NCBI RefSeq assembly: GCF_950097975.1
Contig: NZ_CATNHF010000012.1
Coordinates: 248,001-312,000 of the forward strand
DNA: 64,000 nt
Source: Microbacterium sp. T2.11-28
GTDB taxonomy: Bacteria; Actinomycetota; Actinomycetes; Actinomycetales; Microbacteriaceae
Direction: 5' to 3'
Under the pieces are notes generated by a model that saw only the letters and a list, made by a program, of their open reading frames with translations, made no database searches and was not told the origin of the DNA. The position numbers and the translations under genes are program-made. This document shows, in pieces, positions 8,495 through 16,900 of this stretch. Positions within the stretch are counted from its first letter, which is position 1. Every line of letters begins with the position of its first letter.

Positions 8495-9124
8495 TCAGCC
8501 CCGCAGGGCGATCGTGAGCGCCCGCTGGGCGTCGGTGAGTGCGGCGGCGAGGTCGTCCACGGCCGAGGCCGGCAGGTTCCCGCCCCGGGCGACGTGCGTC
8601 CGGAGGTCGGCACGGACGGTGGCGCGGAACTCCGATACGGCGGCATCGGCTCGGCGCAGCTGCTCCCGCGACGCGGCACGCGCGTCGTCGGCGGGCCGAG
8701 GGGGTCCGGTGCGCTCGGGCGCCCCGCGTCCGGTCGCGCGGTCGGCCGCTGCGGCGGCGGCGAGGTCCGCACGCAGGCTCTTCATGGCCTCGCGCACGCT
8801 GCCGCGGACCTCATCGGCGATGAGCCGCACGCTGTCGGCGAGTCCCGCCTCGATCCCCTCCAGGTCGTCGGCGCGCGCCGCGACCTCGGCACGGCCGGCC
8901 TCCGTGATCTCGTAGACGGTCTTGCGGCCGTCGACGGTCTTGGTGACCAGGCCCTCCTCCTCGAGCTTGGCGAGGCGGGGGTAGATGGTGCCGGCGCTCG
9001 GCGTGTACGTGCCGCCGGTGCGGTCGGACAGCGCCTGCATGAGGTCGTACCCGTGCCGCGGCCCCTCGTCGAGCAGGCGGAGGAGGTACAGGCGCAGGTC
9101 GCCGTGCGAGAAGACGGGAGCCAT
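8495..9124 (-). CDS. PadR-family transcriptional regulator
   Basis: A 209-residue DNA-binding repressor. The N-terminal winged helix shows the PadR signature: HGDLRLYLLRLLDEGPRHGY, then GTIYPRLAKLEEEGLV and the wing DGRKTVYEITEAGRAEV. The C-terminal half is Ala/Arg-rich and helical and probably dimerises. The ATG at 9124 lies two bases after the stop of the DUF4097 gene, so the two are one operon and translation is probably coupled. PadR proteins usually repress their own operon; the AT-rich palindrome at 10016-10057 overlapping the operon promoter is the natural target. The inducing signal is unknown, though DUF4097 partners are often envelope linked. Confidence 0.93.
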   Translation of the reverse strand: MAPVFSHGDLRLYLLRLLDEGPRHGYDLMQALSDRTGGTYTPSAGTIYPRLAKLEEEGLVTKTVDGRKTVYEITEAGRAEVAARADDLEGIEAGLADSVRLIADEVRGSVREAMKSLRADLAAAAAADRATGRGAPERTGPPRPADDARAASREQLRRADAAVSEFRATVRADLRTHVARGGNLPASAVDDLAAALTDAQRALTIALRG

Positions 9125-9126
9125 GC

Positions 9127-9978
9127 TCACCACTCCTCGGGGGTCGGCGCGTCGTCGGCGCCGACGGGGTCGGTCGTCCGGCGCAGCACGGTGACGTCGC
9201 CGGAGACCGAGTTGACCCGCACGTCGACGAAGCTGCTGCTGAGCTCGCCCACCGAGTCGGTGTAGTTGGTCGGCGCGGAGGTGGAGCGCTTGACGCCGTC
9301 GACGGTGACCCGGCCGCTGACGCTGCGGAGCACGTAGTTGGCGGGGCGTCCCTCGTCCACGCGCACGCTCGCGTCGCCGCTGACCGTGTTGAGGTTCACG
9401 GCGAGGATCTCGCCGACGGTGTCGATGAGCATCCCGCCCGAGACGGTGTCGACCGAGGCCTTGCGCAGGCGGCCCGTCGCCGCGACGTCGCCGGAGACCG
9501 AGTTGGCGCTCAGGGCGCCCTCGAGTCCGCGGATCTGGACGTCGCCCGAGACGGCGTTGACCGACACGTCGCCGGTGTGTCCGTCGACGATGATGTCGCC
9601 CGAGACCGTGTTGAGGCGGGCGTCGGTGGTTAGGCCCGACACGAGCGCGCTCGCGCTCACGACGCCGAGGTTCAGCTCGGTGCCGCGGGGCACCGCGACG
9701 CTGATCTCGGCCTTGGGCCCGCCGCTGCCGAAGTTGCGGAACACCTCGAGGAAGTTGTCCCAGCGCAGCTGCGCGTGGTCGATCTCCACGGTGTCGCCGG
9801 TCGCCTCGATGCGCAGGTCCTTCGTGGTCACGCCGTGCACCTCGATGCGGATGCCGGGCTCGTCGTGGGCCACGACGTCGACCTGCCCGCCGACCAGTCC
9901 CACCTTGAGCTTGCGCACGCCCTCGATGTCGATCACGCGCGTCTCGCCCGGGTGGATGAGCCACTTCTCCAGGGTCAT
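9127..9978 (-). CDS. DUF4097 beta-strand repeat protein
   Basis: A 283-residue protein made of short repeated beta strands with the recurring pattern (N/D)(S/T)VSGD(V/I), for example LNTVSGDIIVDG, VNAVSGDVQIRG and ANSVSGDVAATG, the hallmark of DUF4097 proteins. These form a right-handed beta solenoid; the function is unknown. There is no signal peptide or membrane helix, so it is probably cytoplasmic. The ATG at 9978 has a clear Shine-Dalgarno sequence (GAGGAGA, complement of 9980s). It is the first gene of a two-gene operon with padR, and its product is probably controlled by PadR. Confidence 0.88.
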   Translation of the reverse strand: MTLEKWLIHPGETRVIDIEGVRKLKVGLVGGQVDVVAHDEPGIRIEVHGVTTKDLRIEATGDTVEIDHAQLRWDNFLEVFRNFGSGGPKAEISVAVPRGTELNLGVVSASALVSGLTTDARLNTVSGDIIVDGHTGDVSVNAVSGDVQIRGLEGALSANSVSGDVAATGRLRKASVDTVSGGMLIDTVGEILAVNLNTVSGDASVRVDEGRPANYVLRSVSGRVTVDGVKRSTSAPTNYTDSVGELSSSFVDVRVNSVSGDVTVLRRTTDPVGADDAPTPEEW

Positions 9979-10015
9979 GATGTCTCCTCAGTCCTTCGCG
10001 ATGATCCGGATGGAT

Positions 10016-10067
10016 CGAGATATATCGCGTGCCGTCACTGTAACACGATATATCTCGACTTTGTCAA
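10016..10067 (-). promoter_or_regulatory. padR/DUF4097 operon promoter with palindromic operator
   Basis: On the minus strand TTGACA (complement of 10062-10067) is a perfect -35 box. Two 12-bp arms, CGAGATATATCG (10016-10027) and CGATATATCTCG (10046-10057), form a perfect inverted repeat with an 18-bp spacer that covers the region between -35 and the start. TACAGT in the spacer can serve as -10. The AT-rich arms stand out from the surrounding sequence and resemble PadR-type operators. Confidence 0.75.
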
Positions 10068-10082
10068 CCCTTCCGCTGTTGT

Positions 10083-10328
10083 TGTCCCACTTTCGGTGCG
10101 GGATGTCCCACTTTCGGTTGCTCAGCCGGTGTTACTCCGACCGAATGTGGGACATGCCGACGGGCTGAGGAAGTCAGCCGGTGCGAGGGCGGCGGACAGC
10201 CGGCGCATCGCCTGCGCGCTGACCCGTGGTGGGCATGTCCCAGAATCGGCTGGTTTCGCGGGGCGGAATCGACTGAGAGTGGGACATGCCCTGCGGAGAG
10301 TGGGACAAGCCCTGCGGAAAGTGGGACA
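10083..10328. repeat. Family D repeat cluster (TGTCCCACTTTCGG motifs)
   Basis: Seven copies of a 12-14 bp motif occupy the 335-bp gap between the DUF4097 and tipA-like genes. TGTCCCACTTTCGG occurs at 10083 and 10104 (21 bp apart); inverted CCGAATGTGGGACA is at 10141-10154. TGTCCCAGAATCGG is at 10236, and inverted AGTGGGACA occurs three times with 21-bp spacing (gggaca at 10281, 10302 and 10323). The doubled arms with fixed spacing recall family A. No gene is visible in this gap. Confidence 0.85.
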
Positions 10329-10336
10329 CACCGGAG

Positions 10337-10385
10337 TTGACCTTGACGCAGCGCTTGACCTTGACGCAGCGTCAACATCTACCGT
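10337..10385 (+). promoter_or_regulatory. MerR/TipA-type promoter and operator
   Basis: TTGACC (10355-10360) and TACCGT (10380-10385) are separated by 19 bp, the long spacer typical of MerR-activated promoters. The perfect palindrome TTGACGCAGCGTCAA (10361-10375) fills that spacer. An 18-bp upstream direct repeat (TTGACCTTGACGCAGCG at 10337 and 10355) provides a second half-like site. The start codon follows the -10 by seven bases. Confidence 0.85.
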
Positions 10386-10392
10386 GGGTGGC

Positions 10393-11157
10393 ATGACGAA
10401 GGAATGGTCGATCCAGCAGATCGCGAAGCTCGCCGGTACGACGAGCCGCACCCTGCGGCACTACGGCGAGCTCGGGCTGCTGCCGCCGTCGAGCGTCGGG
10501 AGCAACGGCTACCGGCGGTACGACGGCGCGGCGCTCGTGCGGCTGCAGCGCATCCTGCTGCTGCGGGAACTCGGACTGGGGCTGCCGCAGATCGCCGAGA
10601 TCCTCGCCCGTCCCACGAGCGAGGAGGGCGCGCTGGAGGGCCATCTGGCCTGGCTCCGCGAGGAGCGCGAGCGGCTGGCGCGGCAGATCGCGTCGGTCGA
10701 GACGACCATCGCGGCGATGAGAGGAGGTGAGGAACTGATGGCAGAGGAGATGTTCGACGGCTTCGACCACACGCGGTATCGCGCGGAGGTCGAGGAGCGC
10801 TGGGGCGCCGACGCGTACGCGGCGGGCGACGCCTGGTGGCGCGGCATGAGCGCGGAGGACAAGGCGCAGTGGCAGCGGCGGACGACCGAGCTCGGCGCCG
10901 CCTGGACGCACGCCGCCGCGCGCGGCATCCCGTCCGACGGCGACGAGGCGCAGGCGCTGGCGGAGCGTCACGTGGCGTGGCTCACCGGCATCCCCGGCAC
11001 CCCCGCGGGCGATCCCGGCGGAGAGGTCGCGGGCTACGTGCGCGGACTCGCCGACATGTACGTGGCGGATCCGCGGTTCGCGAAGAACTACGGCGGCCAG
11101 GCGGGCGCCGAGTTCGTGCGCGACGCGCTGAGGCACTACGCCGCGGCGCGCCTGTGA
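10393..11157 (+). CDS. TipA-like MerR-family regulator with TipAS domain
   Basis: A 254-residue MerR-family activator. Residues 1-70 form the winged helix (SIQQIAKLAGTTSRTLRHYG, GYRRYDG), followed by the coiled-coil dimer helix and, from about residue 115, a TipAS ligand-binding domain (FDHTRYRAEVEERWG to GGQAGAEFVRDALRHYAA). In Streptomyces lividans TipAL and its short form TipAS sense thiopeptide antibiotics. Length matches TipAL (253). The promoter has the expected 19-bp spacer and palindrome, so autoactivation is likely. No cysteine occurs anywhere in this protein, whereas TipAS links covalently to thiopeptides through a cysteine, so ligand binding here must be non-covalent or different. 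The frame extends far upstream, but this ATG fits promoter and family. Confidence 0.93.
   Translation: MTKEWSIQQIAKLAGTTSRTLRHYGELGLLPPSSVGSNGYRRYDGAALVRLQRILLLRELGLGLPQIAEILARPTSEEGALEGHLAWLREERERLARQIASVETTIAAMRGGEELMAEEMFDGFDHTRYRAEVEERWGADAYAAGDAWWRGMSAEDKAQWQRRTTELGAAWTHAAARGIPSDGDEAQALAERHVAWLTGIPGTPAGDPGGEVAGYVRGLADMYVADPRFAKNYGGQAGAEFVRDALRHYAAARL
10738..11157 (+). other. Probable internal translation start giving a TipAS-like short form
   Basis: Within the tipA-like gene, an in-frame ATG at 10738 is preceded by GAGGAGGTGAGG (10721-10732), the strongest Shine-Dalgarno sequence in the neighbourhood, with AGGAGGT nine bases from the ATG. Starting here gives 139 residues consisting of the TipAS domain only. 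In S. lividans the same gene makes TipAL and, from an internal start, a 144-residue TipAS in excess. The arrangement is directly visible; the production of the short form is inferred. Confidence 0.75.
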
Positions 11158-11217
11158 TCCCGGTCCGGACGCGGATCCGGGGCACGGTGGCCGCGCGCAT
11201 GCGAGCCCCCGTGCACA

Positions 11218-11255
11218 GCAGAACGCCCCCACGATCCACCGTGGGGGCGTTCTGC
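11218..11255. terminator. Bidirectional hairpin terminator
   Basis: A perfect 15-bp stem, GCAGAACGCCCCCAC (11218-11232) with GTGGGGGCGTTCTGC (11241-11255), encloses an 8-base loop. It lies between the tipA-like gene and the convergent small membrane protein gene. The A/T pairs at the stem base give short U-containing tails in both directions. Confidence 0.85.
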
Positions 11256-11267
11256 GTTCTCAGTCCG

Positions 11268-11432
11268 TCAGGTGCGGCTGCCACCGCGCACGACGCGCAG
11301 CAGGAAGGCGATCAGGGCGATGACGCCGACGATCAGCGCGACCCACAGCAGCCACTGCAGCGAGGCGTTCAGTCCGCTGACGATGGCCAGCACGATGGCG
11401 ACCACGATGATGACGAGGAGTGCGATGTTCAT
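11268..11432 (-). CDS. Small two-helix membrane protein
   Basis: A 54-residue, almost wholly hydrophobic protein with two predicted membrane helices (about residues 4-22 and 28-46) and a basic tail RVVRGGSRT. It resembles small hydrophobic stress or envelope proteins often left unannotated. The longer upstream frame is rejected because its extension is Arg/Pro-rich shadow sequence, whereas MNIALLVIIVV is a natural start. Function is unknown. The 268 bp upstream to 11700 hold no other gene that I can support. Confidence 0.65.
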   Translation of the reverse strand: MNIALLVIIVVAIVLAIVSGLNASLQWLLWVALIVGVIALIAFLLRVVRGGSRT

Positions 11433-11700
11433 GTCTGTTTGCTCCGTTCTGCGGGCCCGCAGCCGATCGGCGAGCGGGGTACCGTTCGATCCGAAGGTAG
11501 GCCCGGCGGCAGTTGCGCGACAGGCCCTTGACGCTGCTGAACCGGCGGTGCTATCGCGTGCGAACGCGGGGTGACGGACGGGCGACGGCCTCGGCGCCGC
11601 ACGCACCGACTCCGGCCTACTCCCGCCGCCGTCCCGTGGTCAAGCCCCTCGGGCCGCGCGGGCGGCGGGCCGTAGCCTCGCCCTGTCGAAGGAGGATGCC

Positions 11701-11970
11701 ATGCCCGGCGGACGCGGATCGAACAGCCTGAAGGACCCGGAGCTCTACGAGGAGCTCCGCAAGGACGGCGCATCGAAGGAGAAGGCCGCGCGCATCTCGA
11801 ACGCCGCGGCCCGCGACGGCCGTCGGGCCGTCGGACGGCGCGGCGGCACGTCCGGAGACTACGAGGACTGGACGGTGGCCGACCTGCGTGCCCGCGCGAA
11901 GGAGCTGGGCCTGCGCGGATACTCCGGCGCGCGCAAGGCGGAGCTCATCGAGATGCTCCGCTCCCACTGA
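11701..11970 (+). CDS. Rho N-terminal/SAP-like domain small protein
   Basis: An 89-residue basic protein. The N-terminal half ([20 protein letters not shown] then [15 protein letters not shown]) matches a small family annotated DUF7218, and the C-terminal half [20 protein letters not shown] followed by RKAELIEML is a Rho_N/SAP-like helix-extended-loop-helix motif that binds nucleic acid. Chromatin or RNA binding is therefore probable; the partner is unknown. The ATG at 11701 has a strong Shine-Dalgarno sequence (GAAGGAGG). Topoisomerase IB starts 49 bases downstream on the same strand, so they may be co-transcribed, which would suit a DNA-linked role. Confidence 0.82.
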   Translation: MPGGRGSNSLKDPELYEELRKDGASKEKAARISNAAARDGRRAVGRRGGTSGDYEDWTVADLRARAKELGLRGYSGARKAELIEMLRSH

Positions 11971-12019
11971 GGGGCCGCCGATGCCGACGGCCGCATACGA
12001 CGCATGAGAGATTGAAGGA

Positions 12020-12982
12020 ATGCCGAGACTGGTGCGCGTCCGCCCCGGGGTGGACCTGGGATACCGTCGCCTGCGCGCCGGCAACGGCTTCCGCTATGTG
12101 GACGCGGACGGCGCGGCGCTGCCCGCCGCCGAGCGCGAGCGCGTGGTGGCGCTGGTGCTCCCGCCCGCGTGGCAGGACGTGTGGATCTGCGCGTCGCCGA
12201 ACGGCCACATCCAGGCCACGGGCATCGACGACGCCGGCCGGATGCAGTACGTCTACCACCCGCAGTGGACCGCGGGGCGGGACAAGGGCAAGTTCGCCCG
12301 GGCGCTCCAGCTGGCCGAATCTCTGCCGCGCGCCCGCGCCCGCGTGACGACGTCGCTGCGGCGAGAGGATCTCGACCGCGAGCGCGTGCTGGCGGCCGCG
12401 TTCCGGCTGCTGGACCAGGCTGCCCCGCGCGTGGGATCGGAGCGCTACCTGGAGCGCCACGGCAGCCGGGGGCTCACCACCCTCAAGCGCCGCGACGCGG
12501 TGATCGAGGGCACGCTCACGAGCCTGCGCTTCCCCGGCAAGAGCGGCAAGCGGCAGCGCCTGGAGATCGACGACGAGGACCTCGCGATCGCGGTCGCCCT
12601 GATGGCGGCCGGCCGCCCGGGGTCCGCGCTGCTGGCGTATCAGCGCAGCCGCCGACGCGTTCCGCTCACGCCGAGAGAGGTCAACGCGTATGTGCGCGCG
12701 ATGACGGGCGGCACGTTCACCGCGAAGGACTTTCGCACGCTCCGCGGCACGATCCTCGCCGCCGACGCCCTCGCGCGGATCGGAACGGTGGACACGGCCG
12801 CCGACCGCAAGCGCGCCGAGGTGCTCGCCGTCCGCACCACCGCCGAGGCCCTGGGGAACACCCCCGCCGTCGCGCGCGGCTCCTACATCGACCCACGGGT
12901 CTTCGGCGCGTACAAGAAGGGGCGGCTGCTGGACACGTCGGTATCGCCCGAATCGGCGATCCGTGCCCTGATCCTCGGCTGA
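12020..12982 (+). CDS. DNA topoisomerase IB
   Basis: A 320-residue bacterial type IB topoisomerase, which relaxes supercoils by transient nicking through a 3'-phosphotyrosyl bond. The N-terminal domain has LPPAWQDVWICASPNGHIQA and QYVYHPQW; the catalytic domain has TLKRRDAVIEG, the KDFRTLRGT block around residues 236-244 and GNTPAVARGSYIDPRVF, in which Tyr289 is the probable nucleophile. Size and motifs match the poxvirus-like bacterial enzymes. These are accessory, sporadically distributed enzymes rather than essential ones. It lies directly upstream of the fluoride channel genes, which have their own promoter. Confidence 0.95.
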   Translation: MPRLVRVRPGVDLGYRRLRAGNGFRYVDADGAALPAAERERVVALVLPPAWQDVWICASPNGHIQATGIDDAGRMQYVYHPQWTAGRDKGKFARALQLAESLPRARARVTTSLRREDLDRERVLAAAFRLLDQAAPRVGSERYLERHGSRGLTTLKRRDAVIEGTLTSLRFPGKSGKRQRLEIDDEDLAIAVALMAAGRPGSALLAYQRSRRRVPLTPREVNAYVRAMTGGTFTAKDFRTLRGTILAADALARIGTVDTAADRKRAEVLAVRTTAEALGNTPAVARGSYIDPRVFGAYKKGRLLDTSVSPESAIRALILG

Positions 12983-13002
12983 GGTGGCCCTAGCGTGAGG
13001 GC

Positions 13003-13452
13003 GTGGCCCTCCCGCGCTGGTTCTCTCCCGCCGCGCTCGTCGTCGTGGTCCTCGGCGGCGCCGTCGGCGTCGCGGCGCGCGCGCTGCTGGTCGTGCCGCT
13101 GTCGGCGGGCACCCATCCGCTGGTGGTCCCGGCGGTCACTCTCGGGATCAACGTCGCCGGATCGCTGCTGCTGGGCGTGATCGTCGGCGCGCTCGACGGT
13201 CGCCGCCCGCTGCTGCGGCTCTTCCTCGGCACCGGGATGATGGGCGGATTCACCACCTACAGCGCCTTCGCGGTGCACGTGGTCACCACCTCGAGCGCGG
13301 CGCCGATCGTGGGACTCGGCCTCGTCGTGCTGTCGGTCTTCGGCGGTGTGGTGGCGGCCACCGCGGGCCTCATGATCGGCCGCCGGCTCTCCGGCCACCC
13401 CGAGCAACCCGGGCGGCCCGGGGCGGCAGAGCCGCCGGAGGTCGCGGAATGA
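13003..13452 (+). CDS. crcB: Fluoride channel subunit 1 (CrcB/FluC)
   Basis: A 149-residue membrane protein of the Fluc/CrcB fluoride exporter family, which protects cells from cytoplasmic fluoride. It has four helices and the family motifs in order: GGAVGVAARALL, TLGINVAGSLLLGVIVG and GTGMMGGFTTYSAFAV. The last contains the phenylalanine-threonine pore region. GTG at 13003 follows TAGCGT (12991-12996) by six bases, so no leader exists and there is no room for a fluoride riboswitch. Its stop overlaps the start of the second subunit by four bases (ATGA), so the two form a heterodimeric channel, as in other actinobacteria with paired genes. Confidence 0.93.
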   Translation: MALPRWFSPAALVVVVLGGAVGVAARALLVVPLSAGTHPLVVPAVTLGINVAGSLLLGVIVGALDGRRPLLRLFLGTGMMGGFTTYSAFAVHVVTTSSAAPIVGLGLVVLSVFGGVVAATAGLMIGRRLSGHPEQPGRPGAAEPPEVAE

Positions 13453-13826
13453 GCGCCCTGGAGCTCGTCGCCCTGGTGATCGGCGGCGGCCTGGGCGCGG
13501 GGGGCCGCTACGTGGTCGACGGCCTCGTGATGCGGGGCCGCACCGGGGTGTTCCCTCTCGGCATCCTCGTCGTCAACGTGACCGGGTCGTTCGCGCTCGG
13601 CCTCCTCACCGGGATGGCCGCCGTCATCGGCCCGCTGTGGATGACGATCCTGGGCGTGGGCGTGCTCGGCGGTTTCACGACGTTCAGCACGGTGTCGGTG
13701 GAGAGCGTGCTGCTCGCGCAGGCCGGGCGTCGCGATTGGGCATGGCTCAACCTGCTGGGCACGCTCGTGGCCGCCGTGATCGCCGCCGCGGTGGGGTTCA
13801 TGCTCGGCGGGCTCCTCCCGCGCTGA
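13449..13826 (+). CDS. crcB: Fluoride channel subunit 2 (CrcB/FluC)
   Basis: A 125-residue partner of the preceding subunit with the same four-helix plan. Its motifs IGGGLGAGGRYVVDG, LVVNVTGSFALGLLTG and GVLGGFTTFSTVSVE are closer to the canonical CrcB consensus than those of subunit 1. Translation begins at an ATG that overlaps the previous stop (ATGA at 13449-13452), which gives equal amounts of the two subunits. The family functions as an antiparallel dimer; paired genes commonly encode the two orientations. Confidence 0.95.
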   Translation: MSALELVALVIGGGLGAGGRYVVDGLVMRGRTGVFPLGILVVNVTGSFALGLLTGMAAVIGPLWMTILGVGVLGGFTTFSTVSVESVLLAQAGRRDWAWLNLLGTLVAAVIAAAVGFMLGGLLPR

Positions 13827-13923
13827 GCCCGGGCGCATCCTCGCCTCCTCCCCAGCGGGGGTCCTCCCGCGGACCCCCGACAGGATCCGTCCCGGGGAGG
13901 AGGTCCCGCCGGGGTGCGCGTGG

Positions 13924-13953
13924 GACAATCGGAGTCGATACAGGTCTGTATCG
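13924..13953 (+). promoter_or_regulatory. Candidate promoter/operator of the RND pump gene
   Basis: GACAAT (13924-13929), a -10-like hexamer used elsewhere in the window, lies before the inverted repeat CGATACA-GGTC-TGTATCG (13936-13953). The short symmetrical site resembles operators of TetR-type repressors. No regulator gene is adjacent, so the controlling protein is unknown. Confidence 0.5.
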
Positions 13954-13981
13954 GCTGACCCTCGCATCGCAAAGGCCTCCC

Positions 13982-16900
13982 GTGTCGAATCTCGCCGTCC
14001 TGAGCCTCAAGAACCGCGCCCTCATTGCGCTCATCACGATCGTCGCGGCGATCTTCGGCGGCCTCGCGCTGACGAGCCTCAAGCAGGAGCTGATCCCCTC
14101 GATCGAGTTCCCGCAGCTGTCGGTGCTCACGACCTACCCCGGCGCCTCGCCCGACGTCGTCAACAACGACGTCTCGACACCGATCGAGACGGCCATCCAG
14201 GGCATCCCCGGGCTGGAGTCGACGACCGCCACGAGCACGACCAACGCGTCGATCATCCAGGCGTCCTTCACCTACGGCACCGATCTGGCCACCGCCGAGC
14301 AGAAGATCCTCCAGGCGATCAACCGCATCAAGAGCGACCTGCCGGAGGCCGTGGAGCCCAACGTCGTCTCGTTCTCGATCGACGACCTGCCCGTCATCGC
14401 CCTCGCCGTCACCGGCTACGACGACGCGCGCACCATCGAGGCGCAGCTCGAGGCGAGCGTCATCCCCGACCTCGAGGACGTCGACGGCGTCAGCGCGGTG
14501 GCGATCATCGGCGGCCAGGGCCAGCGCGTCACGATCGTCCCCGACCAGGCGGCGCTCGCCGCAGCGGGCTACACCCAGACGGCGATCACCGACGCGCTCG
14601 ACCAGAACGGCGTGCTCTTCCCAGGCGGCTCGGTGACCGAGGGCGACCAGACGCTCACGGTCCAGACCGGCACGAAGCTGTCGTCGGTCGACGAGATCGC
14701 GGCGCTCCCGCTGGTTCCGGGTTCGGCGGAGCAGCTCGCCGGCGGCGCCGTGACGATCGCCGACGTCGCCGACGTTGCACTCGACGAGGACCCGGTCACA
14801 TCGATCTCCCGCGTCAACGGCGAACCCGCCCTCACGCTGTCGATCACCAAGCTCCCCGCGGCCAACACCGTGGACGTCTCCCGCGGCGTGGCCGCCATCA
14901 TCCCCGACCTGCAGGACGCCGTGGGCGCCGACGCCGAGTTCACCGTCGTGTTCGATCAGGCGCCCTACATCGAGCAGTCGATCGAGGCGCTCGCGCAGGA
15001 GGGGCTGCTCGGGCTCCTGTTCGCGGTGATCATCATCCTGGTGTTCCTGCTGTCGGTGCGCTCCACCCTCGTCACGGCGATCTCCATCCCGACGAGCGTG
15101 CTCATCACCTTCGTCGGCATCCAGGCCTTCGGCTACTCGCTGAACATCCTCACCCTCGGCGCCCTCACGATCGCGATCGGTCGCGTCGTCGACGACTCGA
15201 TCGTCGTGATCGAGAACATCAAGCGCCACTACGTGGGCGACGCCGACAAACTCCGGGCGATCCTGCTCGCGGTGCGTGAGGTCGCGGCGGCCATCACCGC
15301 GTCGACCATCACCACCGTGGCGGTCTTCCTGCCGATCGCCTTCGTCGGCGACGTCACCGGCGAGCTGTTCCGCCCGTTCGCGCTCACCGTCACCATCGCG
15401 ATGACGGCGTCCCTCTTCGTCGCGCTCACGATCGTTCCCGTGCTCGCGTACTGGTTCCTGCGCCCGGGCAAGCCGCTGCGCGACGCCGAGGGGCGCGTGG
15501 TCGACCCCGAGCACCCCGACGCCCCGCCGTCTCGACTGCAGAAGGCGTACCTCCCGGTGCTGCGCTGGACGCTGAAGCACTCGTGGGTGACGCTGCTGCT
15601 GGCCGTGCTCGTGCTGGCCGGCACCATCGCGGCGGCGCCGCTCATGAAGACCAACTTCCTGGGCGATTCGGGCCAGAACACGTTCACCGTCACGCAGGAG
15701 CTCGGCCAGGCGCCGAGCCTCGACGCCGAGGACGCCGCAGCTGCGAAGGTCGAGGACGCGATCCTCGGCGTCGACGGCATCGAGACGGTGCAGACCTCGA
15801 TCGGCTCCAGCGGGTCGGCCGTGCGCGACGCGTTCGCCGGCGGCAGCGCCGGCATCACCTACTCGATCACCACCGACACCGACGCCGACCAGGTCGCCGT
15901 GCGCGAGGCCGTCCAGGAGGCGGTCGCCGACCTCGAGGACGTCGGCACCGTCACGGTCTCCGCGGGTCAGGGCGGATTCGGGTCGAGCGACATCGAGGTC
16001 GACGTCACCGCCCCCGACGCCGCGACGCTCGGCGAGGCGACCGACGCGGTCGTCGCCGCCCTCGACGGCGCCGAGGGCATCGGCCAGGTCACCTCGAACC
16101 TCGCCGCATCGCTCCCGTTCGTCGCCGTCACCGTCGACCGCGAGGAGGCGGCCGCCCTCGGCCTCTCGGAGGTCGCCGTCGGCGCGCTGGTCTCCAACAC
16201 GATGCAGCCGCGGGGAGTGGGCTCGGTCGAGATCGACGGCACCGCCCTGACGGTGTACCTGCAGGCCGACGACATCCCGCAGACGATCGCCGAGCTCAAG
16301 GACCTCGAGATCGCCACCGCCGCAGGCCTCGTCCCGCTCGACCAGGTCGCCACCGTCGAGGAGAGCCAGGGGCCCACCTCGATCACCACCCAGCGCGGGC
16401 AGCGCACGGCGACCGTCACGGTCACCCCCGCCACCGACGACCTCAACACGGCCTCGGCCACCGTCAGCACCGCGCTCCTCGATGTCGACCTGCCCGACGC
16501 CGCCGACGCCCAGGTGGGCGGCGTGCTCTCGCAGCAGCAGGACGCCTTCGGGCAGCTCGGCCTCGCGATGCTCGCGGCCATCCTGATCGTCTACATCGTC
16601 ATGGTGGCGACCTTCAAGTCGCTGCGCCAGCCGCTCCTGCTGCTGATCTCGGTGCCGTTCGCCGCGACCGGCGCGATCCTGCTGCAGATCGCCACCGGCG
16701 TGCCGCTGGGGGTGGCGTCGCTCATCGGCGTCCTGATGCTCATCGGCATCGTGGTGACCAACGCGATCGTGCTCGTCGACCTCGTCAACCAGTACCGCGA
16801 GAAGGGGCTCACGACGCACGACGCGACCCTCGCCGGCGGTGCGCGACGCCTCCGGCCCATCCTGATGACGGCCCTCGCGACGATCTTCGCGCTCACCCCG

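Noticed and set aside
12983..13002. Possible fluoride riboswitch before crcB
   Set aside because: Only 20 bases separate topoisomerase IB from the GTG, which follows a -10 by six bases; there is no room for the aptamer.
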